This document shows positions 18,577-28,268 of a DNA stretch of 64,000 nt, piece by piece. The notes under the pieces were generated by a model. That model saw nothing but the letters and a program-made list of their open reading frames with translations. It ran no database searches and was not told where the DNA came from. Numbering within the stretch: position 1 is the first letter of the stretch; every line of letters begins with the position of its first letter. Both the position numbers and the translations under genes were made by a program. Source of the DNA: Paenibacillus_E qinlingensis_A (lineage in GTDB: Bacteria > Bacillota > Bacilli > Paenibacillales > NBRC-103111); NCBI RefSeq assembly GCF_031455095.1, contig NZ_JAVDSB010000004.1, positions 372,001-436,000 of the forward strand, written 5' to 3'.

Positions 18577-20895
18577 TTACGTATGCATGGTTCTATATTT
18601 GCCAGGCGTAACTCCCTCATGTTTCTTGAATATGCGTGTCAAACCGATATCTGTGGAGTAGCCCAGCTTCAAGGATATATCCATTACCGGTAAGTCAGTC
18701 CCAATCAGAAGTCGTTTCGCTTCTTCAATGCGAATCTTCGCAATACATTCTGTAATGGTTTCCCCTGTCTGCATCTTAAACAGCTTAGATATGTATTGCG
18801 GTGAGAGACCAAAGTGATCAGAGATGGAAACAAGACCCAGCATAACATCATACACATGCTCGTGAATATAAGCCGTAACTTGCAGCTGAAGCTGCTCTCC
18901 GCGTTCACTTTTTTCCAGCTTAAAATGGTCGCAAACGCCCTGATACATGGATTTGATGTCCTCGAACATTTCTCGGATCGTTCCATGCGGCCCAAGCCTT
19001 AGTTCGGGATCTTCTTCATTCGGAAATACTTCCTTATAGTCCGTGTTCATACTATGTAGACTTTTAAGCAATGTGCTGACCATATTGTACATCAGCCATT
19101 TCCCACGTTCAGGCGAAAGCGCATTCGATTGAAAATTCATCCGATACACTTGTTCAAGCAGCTCGCTGATTGACTCAAAATTTGCCAGCTTAACACCCGC
19201 AATAATTTGAGCTTCAAATTCAATTGGATAATAAAATGAACTCTCTGTCTCCCCCAGTTCATCGAAAAACAGTAAGGTGCAGCTTCCCCGTACAAGCTTG
19301 AAGTCAATTGTGCGCAAAGCTTCAATATAGCCCTTATTGATCCTTTCAATGCCTACGCAATGATCGCTGACAGCTACGGTCAACTGGATCGCGAAACGCT
19401 GCTGCAGCAACGCCATGAAGTCCGCAAGCATGACTTTTAGTTTCTCTTTTAGTGTTGCTAGCGTTGCATCTGGACCCCCGTTAACCAGTACACCTATTCG
19501 CTCTCTCGACATCTCTACGGAATACCCCAAGAGTCCATGTTCCAGCAGCGCATCATTCATAATGTTGGCGACGATGAACCGATGATGAGCCCATTGTCGT
19601 TCGGCGTGATGAGCCACATCCACATCTTCTATATCAATAAGCACAACGGCAAATGTATTGGAATGAAATCGGATGCCTGCAAATTCAAGCGTCGAATCAT
19701 CAAAAGATTCGAAATCAATTTGTCCTTTTAATAACCTGCTAATAAAACTTGAGCGCATCACCGGGAATTGCATGTGCAGCTTAGACCGCAGACGAGACTC
19801 TTCAGCAATTGATTCTTCAAGTGAGAACTGCACGAGATCCCATTCGTTCCCGCTGACCTCACCTTCTCGACGCCGATTGCGTATTAAACCGATTAAATTA
19901 CTTAAGGGGCTGTAATTTCGCTTTGCTGCGATATAAGAAATAGGAATACCGATTAGCATACATAGCAGAAGCGCGATTAGGGCCATATTTTTAATTTTGG
20001 TGACCGGGGCCATAAACTGGACAGTCGGTTTAATAGCTAAGTATTTCCATCCGGTTTGTTGGGAAATCTCATAGGTGATGATCTCTTCACCACCTTCTCC
20101 TCGCATTCGAAACGTATTAGAGCCATCCTTCATGTTCTCCAATAGCGTCATATTGAAGGGATGCTCCGTGTTCGTATTAATAATGACTTCATTGTCTTTA
20201 TTTAAGACATATAATCTCATGCCATCCCGCACATCGGTCGCTTCTACATCGTCTAACATCTTGTTTGCTGCGATATCCAGAACGAGCGTTGCGTCCCCCT
20301 GATTCCGACTAGAGACGGGCATCGTTTGCGCAAAGGTAACGTAATTGACGCCGCTCGAGCGGTGCTCTGCCGGTAAAAAAGTCTGATAATAATGTGCATC
20401 AAAAAGCTTCTTCCGCCAATGATCATATTCGCCCGGAGGTTGTTGAAGTTGAATGCGATAAAATGGTTCGGTTTGGGTCTTGAAGCTATTCGACACAATG
20501 CTGTCTGTAGCTGCAAGATGGATATAGTAGGACTCAATTAAAGGATTACTAGATCGATATTTGGCTAATTCAAGGAACAGGGAGTAGGCTAAGTACTCCT
20601 CATTTTCTGTTCCTCTTTTAGAGAGAAGAATAATATTTTGGATGGTCGGGTTAATGGTAATGCTAGTGGCAAATTGCTGGACATCTTTAATTCGGCTGTC
20701 AATTCGCTCACGATATTGATTAACCAGCGCCTGATTTGTATGAGTCGCATTCGTGTAAATCACTTTCTCGAGCTTCCCATAAGCGAACATGCCAATAATG
20801 ACGGGTACCAAAAAGATAATGATGTGTGTCATGAGCAGCTTATAAAAAAAACTATTACGTTTTTGCATAAATGAACGAGATATGATGTTGGCCAC
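18577..20895 (-). CDS. Membrane-anchored AraC-family regulator with extracytoplasmic sensor
   Basis: 772 residues. Helices near residues 15-37 and 298-318 flank a ~260-residue extracellular sensor. A HAMP-like linker and a ~300-residue cytoplasmic region follow. The AraC DNA-binding domain lies at the extreme C-terminus (DHFGLSPQYISKLFKMQTGETITE and MDISLKLGYSTDIGLTRIFKKHEGVTPGKYR). This one-component sensor type is common beside Paenibacillus sugar importers and couples an external glycan signal directly to transcription. It lies upstream of the importer at 14874-18431, its likely target. The start is uncertain: GTG 20895 has GAGG immediately adjacent, and the ATG at 20868 lacks a clear site. 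The 273 bp to the heparinase-like gene hold no obvious gene. Confidence 0.88.
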   Translation of the reverse strand: MANIISRSFMQKRNSFFYKLLMTHIIIFLVPVIIGMFAYGKLEKVIYTNATHTNQALVNQYRERIDSRIKDVQQFATSITINPTIQNIILLSKRGTENEEYLAYSLFLELAKYRSSNPLIESYYIHLAATDSIVSNSFKTQTEPFYRIQLQQPPGEYDHWRKKLFDAHYYQTFLPAEHRSSGVNYVTFAQTMPVSSRNQGDATLVLDIAANKMLDDVEATDVRDGMRLYVLNKDNEVIINTNTEHPFNMTLLENMKDGSNTFRMRGEGGEEIITYEISQQTGWKYLAIKPTVQFMAPVTKIKNMALIALLLCMLIGIPISYIAAKRNYSPLSNLIGLIRNRRREGEVSGNEWDLVQFSLEESIAEESRLRSKLHMQFPVMRSSFISRLLKGQIDFESFDDSTLEFAGIRFHSNTFAVVLIDIEDVDVAHHAERQWAHHRFIVANIMNDALLEHGLLGYSVEMSRERIGVLVNGGPDATLATLKEKLKVMLADFMALLQQRFAIQLTVAVSDHCVGIERINKGYIEALRTIDFKLVRGSCTLLFFDELGETESSFYYPIEFEAQIIAGVKLANFESISELLEQVYRMNFQSNALSPERGKWLMYNMVSTLLKSLHSMNTDYKEVFPNEEDPELRLGPHGTIREMFEDIKSMYQGVCDHFKLEKSERGEQLQLQVTAYIHEHVYDVMLGLVSISDHFGLSPQYISKLFKMQTGETITECIAKIRIEEAKRLLIGTDLPVMDISLKLGYSTDIGLTRIFKKHEGVTPGKYRTMHT

Positions 20896-21168
20896 CCTCT
20901 TTACCTATGTATCTTTTATCTCTAAATGAACTGACCTCTATGTTTAATCTAACATTTTGCAATTGTATGCGTTACCATCAATTTGTTGAAACGACAATCA
21001 AAGTTTAAATTGATGTTGATAAAAGAGATAGATTAACCCAAGCATAGCATAAAACAGTGATATTGAGGGGCGGTTAGAAGGAAAGATGGTAGCGTAGTTT
21101 ATTCACTAATGGAATAATGTAGTAGATGGATGTGACAATTAACAATTTTAACGGGGGGGTTGTTCATA

Positions 21169-23169
21169 TTGAACGAAGCATTGTTCAGCCCGGCGTTTTT
21201 CAAGCAGATTCAGGAGAAGTGCTATGAAGTGTCCTGGGCGCAGCAAGCTCTGGATAAATTGGAGCAGCAGGCGGAGAAACGATGGGAAAGTCTGATCGAC
21301 ATTCCACTGCTCGGGGGCGGTTGGAGCCATGACTATAATTGTCCGGGCGAAGGGGCCAAGCTTGTCCGTATCGACCGGCATCATCACCGCTGTCCTTCGT
21401 GCGGCAACATATGGAGCGGCAGTCCTTGGGATGAAGTAGCGATTAGAAATGAGCATATTGATTACAGCGTTGGCTCCTGGCAGATGGCTGTACTGTATGG
21501 ACTAACAGGCTCCGAGCGTGCGGCGGTTTGGACTAAACAAGTGCTTTTGTTTTACGCAGAGCATTATGAGCAGTACGTACTGCACGATCGCATTGGTGGG
21601 ACGTCCAAGGACGCAGCGAAAGTGATGTGCCAGACGCTGTCAGAGTCGAGCTGGGTGCTTCCTCTGGTCCAGGCGTACTGCATTTTGAAGCAACATGGGG
21701 TCGTAAACTTGTCCGAACAGCAGCGAATCGAGCAAAACTGGCTGTTAAAGATCGTGCCTCTGCTCGACGGTAACCAGTTGGGCATTTCTAACTGGCAGTC
21801 GTATCACAATGCGGCAAGAGCATGGATAGCGGCGGCCACTGACCGGCAGGATTTACTGGAGAAGGCCGTGTATGACACGAAGCATGGATTTTTATTTCAA
21901 ATGGAAAATAGTCTGTCCGATGACGGGTTCTGGTACGAAGGGGCTTGGGGCTATCACTTCTATACGTTGGGTGCACAAGTTGATTTGGTGTTGGCGGCCC
22001 ACTATATGAATGTACCTTTATATAAAAATGAACGCTTCCAGTCGATGTTCCGAGCACCGCTGCAGTGCATGCTTCCTGACGGTACCCTGCCGCCTGTTCA
22101 TGACTCGGATGTGATTGATGTGAAAAAGCTCTCGCATCTCTTTGAATTTTCCAGCGCGTTCTTTGGTGAAGGGTACGAGGTAGCGGCCGTTTCTGAGCGG
22201 GATTCGCTAATGTCGTTGTTATATGGACCTCCCCATCTGGATGGAGAAGCTCAGACTAGCAGCCGTGAAACTGCCTTTACAGAGTTAAAAAAAGCCGGCA
22301 TGATCCTCATGAAGCAGACTGCATCTGCACAGGTGGCAATGGTCGATTTTGGCAAGCATGGAGGCTATCATGGTCATCGGGATAAGCTGAGCTTGCTCTA
22401 CTATACAGGCGGCCATGCCTGGTTGAATGATGCAGGGATGCTGCCGTATGGCAATGCGATGCATGAGCGATTTTTCAAGCAAACGATCGCTCACAATACA
22501 GTTACGATCGGGGGCTGCTCTCAAGCAGAGGCGGAAGGAACTATTGTGAAAGCCGAACAGGATGAGAAGGGCTGGATTTACCTGGAGACTGAAACGAGTG
22601 AAGCTTATCCAGGAACAGTTCTACGCAGGCACTGTGTGTTAACTGACAAGCTGCTGGTAGATGTGTTCGACGTCTATTGTGATGAACCGCAGGATGTGGA
22701 TTGGATTATCCATACACAGGGTTCTCCAGTACTGGCAGCAGGACGGGAAACGCCAGTCGAGCCTATTTTGCTAGGAGAACAAGATGGCTATGATTGTCTT
22801 AAGCAAACGATACAATGGAGCCCGGAACTGACAGAGGTATGGCACCGTACATGGAGCTGGGATCAAGCGGAGCATAATGGAGATCATTTCGATGTGTATG
22901 GACTAATGCCGTCCACAGAGGGAACATCCGAAGAAATTTATTTGGCCGAGTCTCCAGCCATGCCATCTATGGGCAAGCGCAGTACCATAATTCGCCGGCG
23001 GCTCCAAGTGAAGAACACGCGGTTTATTGCTATCTTCCGTGCTTGCACAGAGGGAGACAAGCCGCTGCAAGTGGAAGTTGTCGATGCTATGTCGGGTCTG
23101 CAAGTCCAGGTTACATATCCCGAAGGGAACGTTGATTGTATGGCTATACCATATCCTTCCTTAAAATGA
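21169..23169 (+). CDS. Heparinase II/III-like polysaccharide lyase
   Basis: 666 residues from TTG 21169, nine bases after a run of seven G; the frame also offers TTG 21160 with no spacing. The N-terminal half is an alpha/alpha toroid with the catalytic-type region ISNWQSYHNAARAW and FWYEGAWGYHFYTL. The C-terminal half is the beta-sandwich of the heparinase II/III family (VDFGKHGGYHGHRDKLSLLYY, then QTIAHNTVTIGG). There is no signal peptide, so it is probably a cytoplasmic oligo-uronide lyase (PL12/PL15/PL17-type). It stands alone between a divergent regulator and a convergent importer. Confidence 0.82.
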   Translation: MNEALFSPAFFKQIQEKCYEVSWAQQALDKLEQQAEKRWESLIDIPLLGGGWSHDYNCPGEGAKLVRIDRHHHRCPSCGNIWSGSPWDEVAIRNEHIDYSVGSWQMAVLYGLTGSERAAVWTKQVLLFYAEHYEQYVLHDRIGGTSKDAAKVMCQTLSESSWVLPLVQAYCILKQHGVVNLSEQQRIEQNWLLKIVPLLDGNQLGISNWQSYHNAARAWIAAATDRQDLLEKAVYDTKHGFLFQMENSLSDDGFWYEGAWGYHFYTLGAQVDLVLAAHYMNVPLYKNERFQSMFRAPLQCMLPDGTLPPVHDSDVIDVKKLSHLFEFSSAFFGEGYEVAAVSERDSLMSLLYGPPHLDGEAQTSSRETAFTELKKAGMILMKQTASAQVAMVDFGKHGGYHGHRDKLSLLYYTGGHAWLNDAGMLPYGNAMHERFFKQTIAHNTVTIGGCSQAEAEGTIVKAEQDEKGWIYLETETSEAYPGTVLRRHCVLTDKLLVDVFDVYCDEPQDVDWIIHTQGSPVLAAGRETPVEPILLGEQDGYDCLKQTIQWSPELTEVWHRTWSWDQAEHNGDHFDVYGLMPSTEGTSEEIYLAESPAMPSMGKRSTIIRRRLQVKNTRFIAIFRACTEGDKPLQVEVVDAMSGLQVQVTYPEGNVDCMAIPYPSLK

Positions 23170-23194
23170 TTATTCATTTCCCTTTTCCACCGAT

Positions 23195-23242
23195 AATAGA
23201 GGAGATCTACTCCAGTTCATGCAAGCAAGATCTCCTCTTATT
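23195..23242. terminator. Bidirectional intrinsic terminator
   Basis: AGAGGAGATCT pairs with AGATCTCCTCT, with AT-rich flanks on both sides. It lies between convergent genes ending at 23169 (+) and 23263 (-). Confidence 0.8.
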
Positions 23243-23262
23243 ATAAAATAATGATGAATTAC

Positions 23263-24825
23263 TTATTTCTTCACAGTTGCATACCAGTCATTAACTTCTT
23301 TGTAGCTAGCGTCTCCGCCCGATGATTTGAATTTGGCAATGAATGCATCAATCCCCGTAAACGGTTCAGCACCAAAAATCAACTTGGTTGTGTAATCGTT
23401 AGATTGCGTATTTAGCGTTTGGAAGTTCTTTGAGAATTCCACCATATAGGGTGCGTAACCTAGCAGATCAGTTACTTTGGTAGGTTCAGGTGCTAATCCA
23501 TTCAATGAATTCCAGGCATCGTACAGACGCATATCCTTACGTACACGTGCCTGCCAATAAATAGGATAGTTCTTATCGTCCGTTCCCGTTAAAAAGTTAT
23601 TCGCTTGATTCCGCTCATCCGTAAAAATCGGTTGAATCGGTGAATAGGCACCATCTTTGAGCGTGTAATGCTTGTTTTCTTCCCCAATCGCCATCGTTCT
23701 GAACGTATCTTTCTCCAGCTTCGCATTCATCCATTTGATGGCATCCTCTGGATGCTTGGATGCTTTTGGGATGAAAGTAATACGGTCAAAGCCTTTTGAT
23801 GCGGATAGGCCCGTTTTACCATCTTTACCTTTCACTGCAGGGATAAATGTGGCTTTCGCAGTTGGAATATTTTTCGTCAAAGCATCAGCAATTGTAGGGA
23901 CATCCGACCAGTTCATCATCAGGATACCGGCTTTACCGCTTGTAAATTTTTCTTTGGTCGCTGCGGCCTTATTAGCGGCAAATTCTTTATCAATTAAGCC
24001 TTGTTTAAATAAATCAGCTACGAACGCTGCATAATCTTTGAAAGCTGGGTCTAACACACGAGGTGTTAATTTACCATTCACATCATTCCAGAAATTCGGC
24101 ATGCCGAACGCACCAACAATATTTGGAATAAAGGACGAATCACCACCGACGGTTAAAGGAATATTCCCTTCGCCATTCCCGCCTGGATCTTTTTCTTTAA
24201 ACGCTTTCAAAACGGTAACTAATTCATCAAGGGTTGTCGGCATTTTGAGTCCGACTTTATCCAACCAATCTTGTCGAATATATAGGTCTGTATTAACAGT
24301 CTTGGTACTTTTCGTTGGAATGGCATATAGCTTCCCATCTACCTTGGCAGCCTCTAAAGCTTCAGGATCAATGACAGCTTTAATATTCGGCCCATATTTA
24401 TCAATGAGCGGTCCAAGGTCAACTAAAGCCCCTTTTTTCGCATAATCGGAATAAAGCGCTTTAAAATCTGTGGTTCCTGATATAGTCACCGCATCGTACG
24501 CCTCTCCTGAAGCGATCAGGATATTCAGTTTATCTTGGGGTTTATCCTGTGGAAGCATATCATACTGAACTTTATAGCCTGTAGCTTTTTCTAAATACGT
24601 AGCAACAGGGTACGTGTTATAATCATCCTTTTGCCAAATTTGCAGAGACTTTAGTTCCGGCTTTACAGCCGCTGCCGTTGGTACTGATGACGATGCTGTT
24701 GATGACCCCGGCGCTGACGTGCTACTACTTGAACTGGTTCCACCTGAGGAACAAGCAACGAGCGATGAAGCTGACAAGCAAGCTGTAAGTGAAACGAGCA
24801 GCATCTTTTTATTTTTTTTCAACAT
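23263..24825 (-). CDS. LplA-type sugar ABC transporter binding lipoprotein
   Basis: 520 residues. The signal peptide has lipobox LVAC, followed by an unusually Ser-rich linker (GGTSSSSSTSAPGSST). The solute-binding domain has the family blocks YIRQDWLDKVGLKMPTT and KEKDPGGNGEGNIP. It is the third gene of the importer operon 26745-23263 (LplB-like, LplC-like, binding protein) and ends at the terminator at 23195. The ribosome site is GGGAGGG. The substrate is unknown; the adjacent GH130 enzyme suggests beta-manno-oligosaccharides. Confidence 0.92.
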   Translation of the reverse strand: MLKKNKKMLLVSLTACLSASSLVACSSGGTSSSSSTSAPGSSTASSSVPTAAAVKPELKSLQIWQKDDYNTYPVATYLEKATGYKVQYDMLPQDKPQDKLNILIASGEAYDAVTISGTTDFKALYSDYAKKGALVDLGPLIDKYGPNIKAVIDPEALEAAKVDGKLYAIPTKSTKTVNTDLYIRQDWLDKVGLKMPTTLDELVTVLKAFKEKDPGGNGEGNIPLTVGGDSSFIPNIVGAFGMPNFWNDVNGKLTPRVLDPAFKDYAAFVADLFKQGLIDKEFAANKAAATKEKFTSGKAGILMMNWSDVPTIADALTKNIPTAKATFIPAVKGKDGKTGLSASKGFDRITFIPKASKHPEDAIKWMNAKLEKDTFRTMAIGEENKHYTLKDGAYSPIQPIFTDERNQANNFLTGTDDKNYPIYWQARVRKDMRLYDAWNSLNGLAPEPTKVTDLLGYAPYMVEFSKNFQTLNTQSNDYTTKLIFGAEPFTGIDAFIAKFKSSGGDASYKEVNDWYATVKK

Positions 24826-24901
24826 ACTTAAAACCCTCCCTTAGTTCATTGTGTAATTATCATTAAGCCGCAGATAATCATCTTTGGCATTAACGCAAGC
24901 T

Positions 24902-25777
24902 CTAACCTTTCACTGAGCCAATCAGAACACCCTTAACGAAATGCTTTTGAAGAAACGGATAGACAAGCAGCATCGGAATAATAGAAGCAATAACCGTCGC
25001 GGATCGGATACCTTCAGGAGAAATTTTCATCATGTCATCCACACTGCTATTCAGGGCAGTCGAGCTGTCTGCATCCATGACAATATCCCTTAGATATAAT
25101 TGCAATGGTTTCAAACTTGCTTTCGAAATATACAGCATAGGATGAAAGTAATCATTCCAGAAATACACCGCATAGAATAGCGCAATTGTAGCAATAACCG
25201 GCGTACTGAGCGGAAGAATGATACGAAAAAGAATCGTAAAATTACGGGCGCCATCTATTTTAGCTGACTCCTCTAACGCTTCGGGTAAAGATTCATAGTA
25301 GCTCTTAATGACCAATAGATTAAACACGCTGATTAGTGCAGGCAACATTAAGGACCATAAACTATTAATGAGGTGTAGTTCCTTCATAAGTAAATAATTC
25401 GGGATGATGCCACCATTAAACAGCATCGTAAAAATGAACAAGATCAAAACAAATGGAATTCCCGGGAGATGCTTCTTAGATAAGGGATAAGCCGTTAAAG
25501 CCGTCAACATAATCGCCAGCACTGTCCCAACAACCATGACAATTAAGGATACCGATATCGAATGTAAGAATTGGCTAGAGGATACAACATATTTCATGGT
25601 ATTTAATTGAAACCCAACTGGCAGGATGCCAACCTTGCCTGAGATAACGGATGATTCATCACTTAATGCTTTGGATAAAACGTTAAGCATTGGCAATAGC
25701 GTAAGCACGCTAGACAATAACAGCGCAGCATATACGCATATATCTAAGGACCAATCGCCAATTGTTTTCTTTTTCAT
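24902..25777 (-). CDS. LplC/YtcP-type sugar ABC permease
   Basis: 291 residues from ATG 25777 (GGAGGT six bases upstream). It has six helices, EAA loop EESAKIDGARNFTILFRIILPLS and tail KGVLIGSVKG. It starts 11 bp after the LplB-like gene and is second in the 26745-23263 operon. Confidence 0.93.
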   Translation of the reverse strand: MKKKTIGDWSLDICVYAALLLSSVLTLLPMLNVLSKALSDESSVISGKVGILPVGFQLNTMKYVVSSSQFLHSISVSLIVMVVGTVLAIMLTALTAYPLSKKHLPGIPFVLILFIFTMLFNGGIIPNYLLMKELHLINSLWSLMLPALISVFNLLVIKSYYESLPEALEESAKIDGARNFTILFRIILPLSTPVIATIALFYAVYFWNDYFHPMLYISKASLKPLQLYLRDIVMDADSSTALNSSVDDMMKISPEGIRSATVIASIIPMLLVYPFLQKHFVKGVLIGSVKG

Positions 25778-25788
25778 AGCTGCACCTC

Positions 25789-26745
25789 CTACCAAATGCT
25801 TCGCTTGACCACTTTTTTGCTGAGTTCATTACCCAACACGATCAAGAGGAAACCAATTACGGAATTGAACAAACCTACTGCTGTACTAAAGCTATAATCT
25901 TGCTGTCCTAGACCTATTCGATATACATAAGTCCCAATAACATCACCTGATTGATACACGACGGAATTATACATGGTCAAAATTTGTTCCGTACCTGCTT
26001 CGAGCAAGTATCCAAGACGCAAGACAAGGATCAGGATGATTGTAGGCACGATACCTGGCAGGGTAATGTGCATCATCTGGCGAATTCGCCCAGCACCATC
26101 AATGGATGCTGCTTCATATTGCTCTTGCTCAATGCCCGCAATCGCCGCAATAAAGATGATCGCGTTCCATCCGGATTCCTTCCAACCTGCGGTAAACACT
26201 AGCACACTTCGGAAATAGTCATTATCAAGAAAGAACGATATCGGGGTACCACCGAAAAACTGAATCACATTGTTAACCAAACCTCCGCTTGGGGAGAGTA
26301 TGGTGATAAACAGTCCAGAAATAATGACCCAAGACAAGAAATGCGGCAGAAAAATAATCGTTTGGATCGAACGCTTGAACCAGCTCTTCCTTACTTCATT
26401 CAGCAGTAGCGCAATCATAATCGGAACTGGAAAGAGAAGCACAAGTTTGTACAAACTGATTAAGAGTGTGTTGATAAATACTTGCATAAACTCTTCTGAA
26501 TGGAGTAATTTCTCGAATTGCGCCAAACCGACCCATTTACTTCCCATAAACCCATCGAAAATGTTAAAATCCATGAACGCGATGATAATCCCATACATCG
26601 GGGTATATTTGAATAGCAGTAAAAATAATAGTCCTGGAATTAGCAAAACATAGAGATCTATGTTTGTGTGAAACAGTTTCCACCGATTCTTGCTGACCTT
26701 TGCTGTTCCAACACGTTGTTTCACTTCCAATGTTCTAACGCTCAT
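25789..26745 (-). CDS. LplB-type sugar ABC permease
   Basis: 318 residues with six helices. The EAA loop is EAASIDGAGRIRQMMHITLPGI, and the N-terminal motif LFKYTPMYGIIIAF is typical of LplB. The ATG has GGAGGTGA upstream. It is the first gene of the importer operon. Its promoter carries an operator nearly identical to that of the FAD oxidoreductase at 30613, so the two units are probably co-regulated by the AraC protein encoded between them. Confidence 0.93.
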   Translation of the reverse strand: MSVRTLEVKQRVGTAKVSKNRWKLFHTNIDLYVLLIPGLLFLLLFKYTPMYGIIIAFMDFNIFDGFMGSKWVGLAQFEKLLHSEEFMQVFINTLLISLYKLVLLFPVPIMIALLLNEVRKSWFKRSIQTIIFLPHFLSWVIISGLFITILSPSGGLVNNVIQFFGGTPISFFLDNDYFRSVLVFTAGWKESGWNAIIFIAAIAGIEQEQYEAASIDGAGRIRQMMHITLPGIVPTIILILVLRLGYLLEAGTEQILTMYNSVVYQSGDVIGTYVYRIGLGQQDYSFSTAVGLFNSVIGFLLIVLGNELSKKVVKRSIW

Positions 26746-26778
26746 ATCACGTTCACCTCCAAGTAGCTTACAAACACT

Positions 26779-26850
26779 ATTATAAAACGCTTTCCTGTTT
26801 GGCGAGAATGATGGATCTTCCTTTTATACTTGATGAATCTTACTGTTTTT
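26779..26850 (-). promoter_or_regulatory. Importer promoter with AraC-type direct-repeat operator (copy A1)
   Basis: The -10 box TATAAT (26779-26784 on the minus strand) is preceded, 19 bases upstream, by a ~45-bp block nearly identical to 30677-30722. Inside it, half-sites TGATGGATCTT (26809-26819) and TGATGAATCTT (26831-26841) are direct repeats 22 bp apart. There is no good -35 box, which fits an activator-dependent promoter. An ACGCTTTC stretch beside the -10 is only weakly cre-like. Confidence 0.7.
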
Positions 26851-26904
26851 CGAAAAGGTGTTTTAGATAAATGAAAGAGCTTCCCTCTCCAATCGATAAA
26901 TACT

Positions 26905-26941
26905 AAAAAGGCATGAATTCGGCACTGTACCGGACTCATGT
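26905..26941 (-). terminator. Intrinsic terminator of the GH130 gene
   Basis: CATGAATTCGG (26912-26922) pairs imperfectly with CCGGACTCATG (26930-26940), followed on the minus strand by CTTTTT. Confidence 0.65.
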
Positions 26942-26950
26942 CTTTTAGCT

Positions 26951-28180
26951 TTACCGATGGATAGACAGCAGTTTATTACCTTTCTCATCGAAACAACGGA
27001 TATAATCCGTTAACTCTTGAAAGTTAACCCAGGAAATTCCTATTTTCTGATCAGCAGCACCGTATGACATGATCAGCTCATCTCCCACGACGATCCCAGC
27101 TGTGGTAAATAAGCAAGGCGTCGGATAATCAGAAGGCATCTCCCAGTCTCTTTCTGCGAACATCAGCCGCTCTGAGCAACGATGTGTTACTACGGGGAAA
27201 TCGTTCGGCTGCTCCTTCACAATCATGAAGGACTGCGTGTAGCCAAACACAACATCTTTCTTTCCATGATAAGATACGAGCCATTCGTCGTCCGAGACAC
27301 GGATTGGCGGCCAACTTGCACCAATGCGGTTATCCTCCCAGTGAAAGACACTCGTCGCAAGCAGACGATGCGTTGCTTTTGGGGAAGCGAAATCCTCAAT
27401 CGTAGTGGCAGCTGCTAGATAGATAGAGGGTTTCTTCACCTCAATTCCTCGCTCGAACGGTAACACGTTCATTGGACGATGAAGCATCACATATTGTAAA
27501 CTTCCTTGAATCATCATTTTGTCAGGAAAAAGAAAAACGTCCCGATTATCACTAACGTGTCCTTCCGTCAGAGGACCTATATAGTGGAATGCTGCGCTAT
27601 AGTTACGCATTTTCAACTGTTGCAAATCTAATTTATATAGAACGGTGACCGTATCATTGGAGCGCGCTGTTTTAATAAAAGCGTCTTCTTCTTCACTTCC
27701 ATTAAATACCCACTCTGGTACATATTCAAATCTCGTCTGGACATCCGACAGCCAATATGGGCCCGGAGGAAATGGACGACACGCCACACTAACATATAGC
27801 TCCCCTTCAATTGGGAAAATACGCGGATCTTCGATACAGCCATTCGCATAATTGCGTACGCGATTGCCATGAATATCTGCAATGTAAAGTTCGTGTTCTT
27901 CATAGCCTAATGCCGGCGATAACGCTGGCTCGCTGAAATCGGCTTCCCATGTTTCCCCATTATCTTCGCTAGTAGCATAACCTAGGAAAATCGGGTATGG
28001 GTCGTGGCAGCCTTCTCTCCGCTTTTGTGCCCAAGGGCCCGTTGCCCTAAACAACATATGCAATGTGCTTGACTCTGGATCTTGCACGATGGCAGGATTC
28101 AGCACCATTTTACTGGCCCAGTCACAGCCTGGTATCGGTTCTAATACCGGCTTATTTACATATTTAAAATTGGGTTTCAT
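26951..28180 (-). CDS. GH130-family beta-mannoside phosphorylase/hydrolase
   Basis: 409 residues. The five-bladed beta-propeller signatures of GH130 appear in order: LNPAIVQD with LLFRATG-like strand (MLFRATG), GCIEDPRIF, NRDVFLFPDK with MLHRP, GASWPPI, WLVSYHGKKD, and the closing ELIMSYGAADQKIGIS. The family cleaves beta-mannosides by phosphorolysis or, in some clades, hydrolysis, in the cytoplasm. At 409 residues it is longer than many members. It is monocistronic, divergent from the AraC gene at 28269 (88 bp apart), and lies beside an importer. Together with the GH26 mannanase at 44129 it suggests beta-mannan use. Phosphorylase versus hydrolase cannot be decided here. Confidence 0.8.
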   Translation of the reverse strand: MKPNFKYVNKPVLEPIPGCDWASKMVLNPAIVQDPESSTLHMLFRATGPWAQKRREGCHDPYPIFLGYATSEDNGETWEADFSEPALSPALGYEEHELYIADIHGNRVRNYANGCIEDPRIFPIEGELYVSVACRPFPPGPYWLSDVQTRFEYVPEWVFNGSEEEDAFIKTARSNDTVTVLYKLDLQQLKMRNYSAAFHYIGPLTEGHVSDNRDVFLFPDKMMIQGSLQYVMLHRPMNVLPFERGIEVKKPSIYLAAATTIEDFASPKATHRLLATSVFHWEDNRIGASWPPIRVSDDEWLVSYHGKKDVVFGYTQSFMIVKEQPNDFPVVTHRCSERLMFAERDWEMPSDYPTPCLFTTAGIVVGDELIMSYGAADQKIGISWVNFQELTDYIRCFDEKGNKLLSIHR

Positions 28181-28268
28181 TATCCGTATTCCTCTCTTTT
28201 CTCTGTCAATCTCAACGAAGAAGCTATATAATCGGAGCAGAATAGTTATTTTCCGGAGGAATCTTCCT

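Noticed and set aside
20940..20990. cre-like site between the AraC sensor and heparinase-like genes
   Set aside because: TGTATGCGTTACCA deviates at two conserved positions; too weak to list.
28065..28268. N-terminal extension of the AraC gene
   Set aside because: It overlaps the start of the GH130 gene, reads as shadow sequence, and the internal ATG 28269 has a near-perfect ribosome site.
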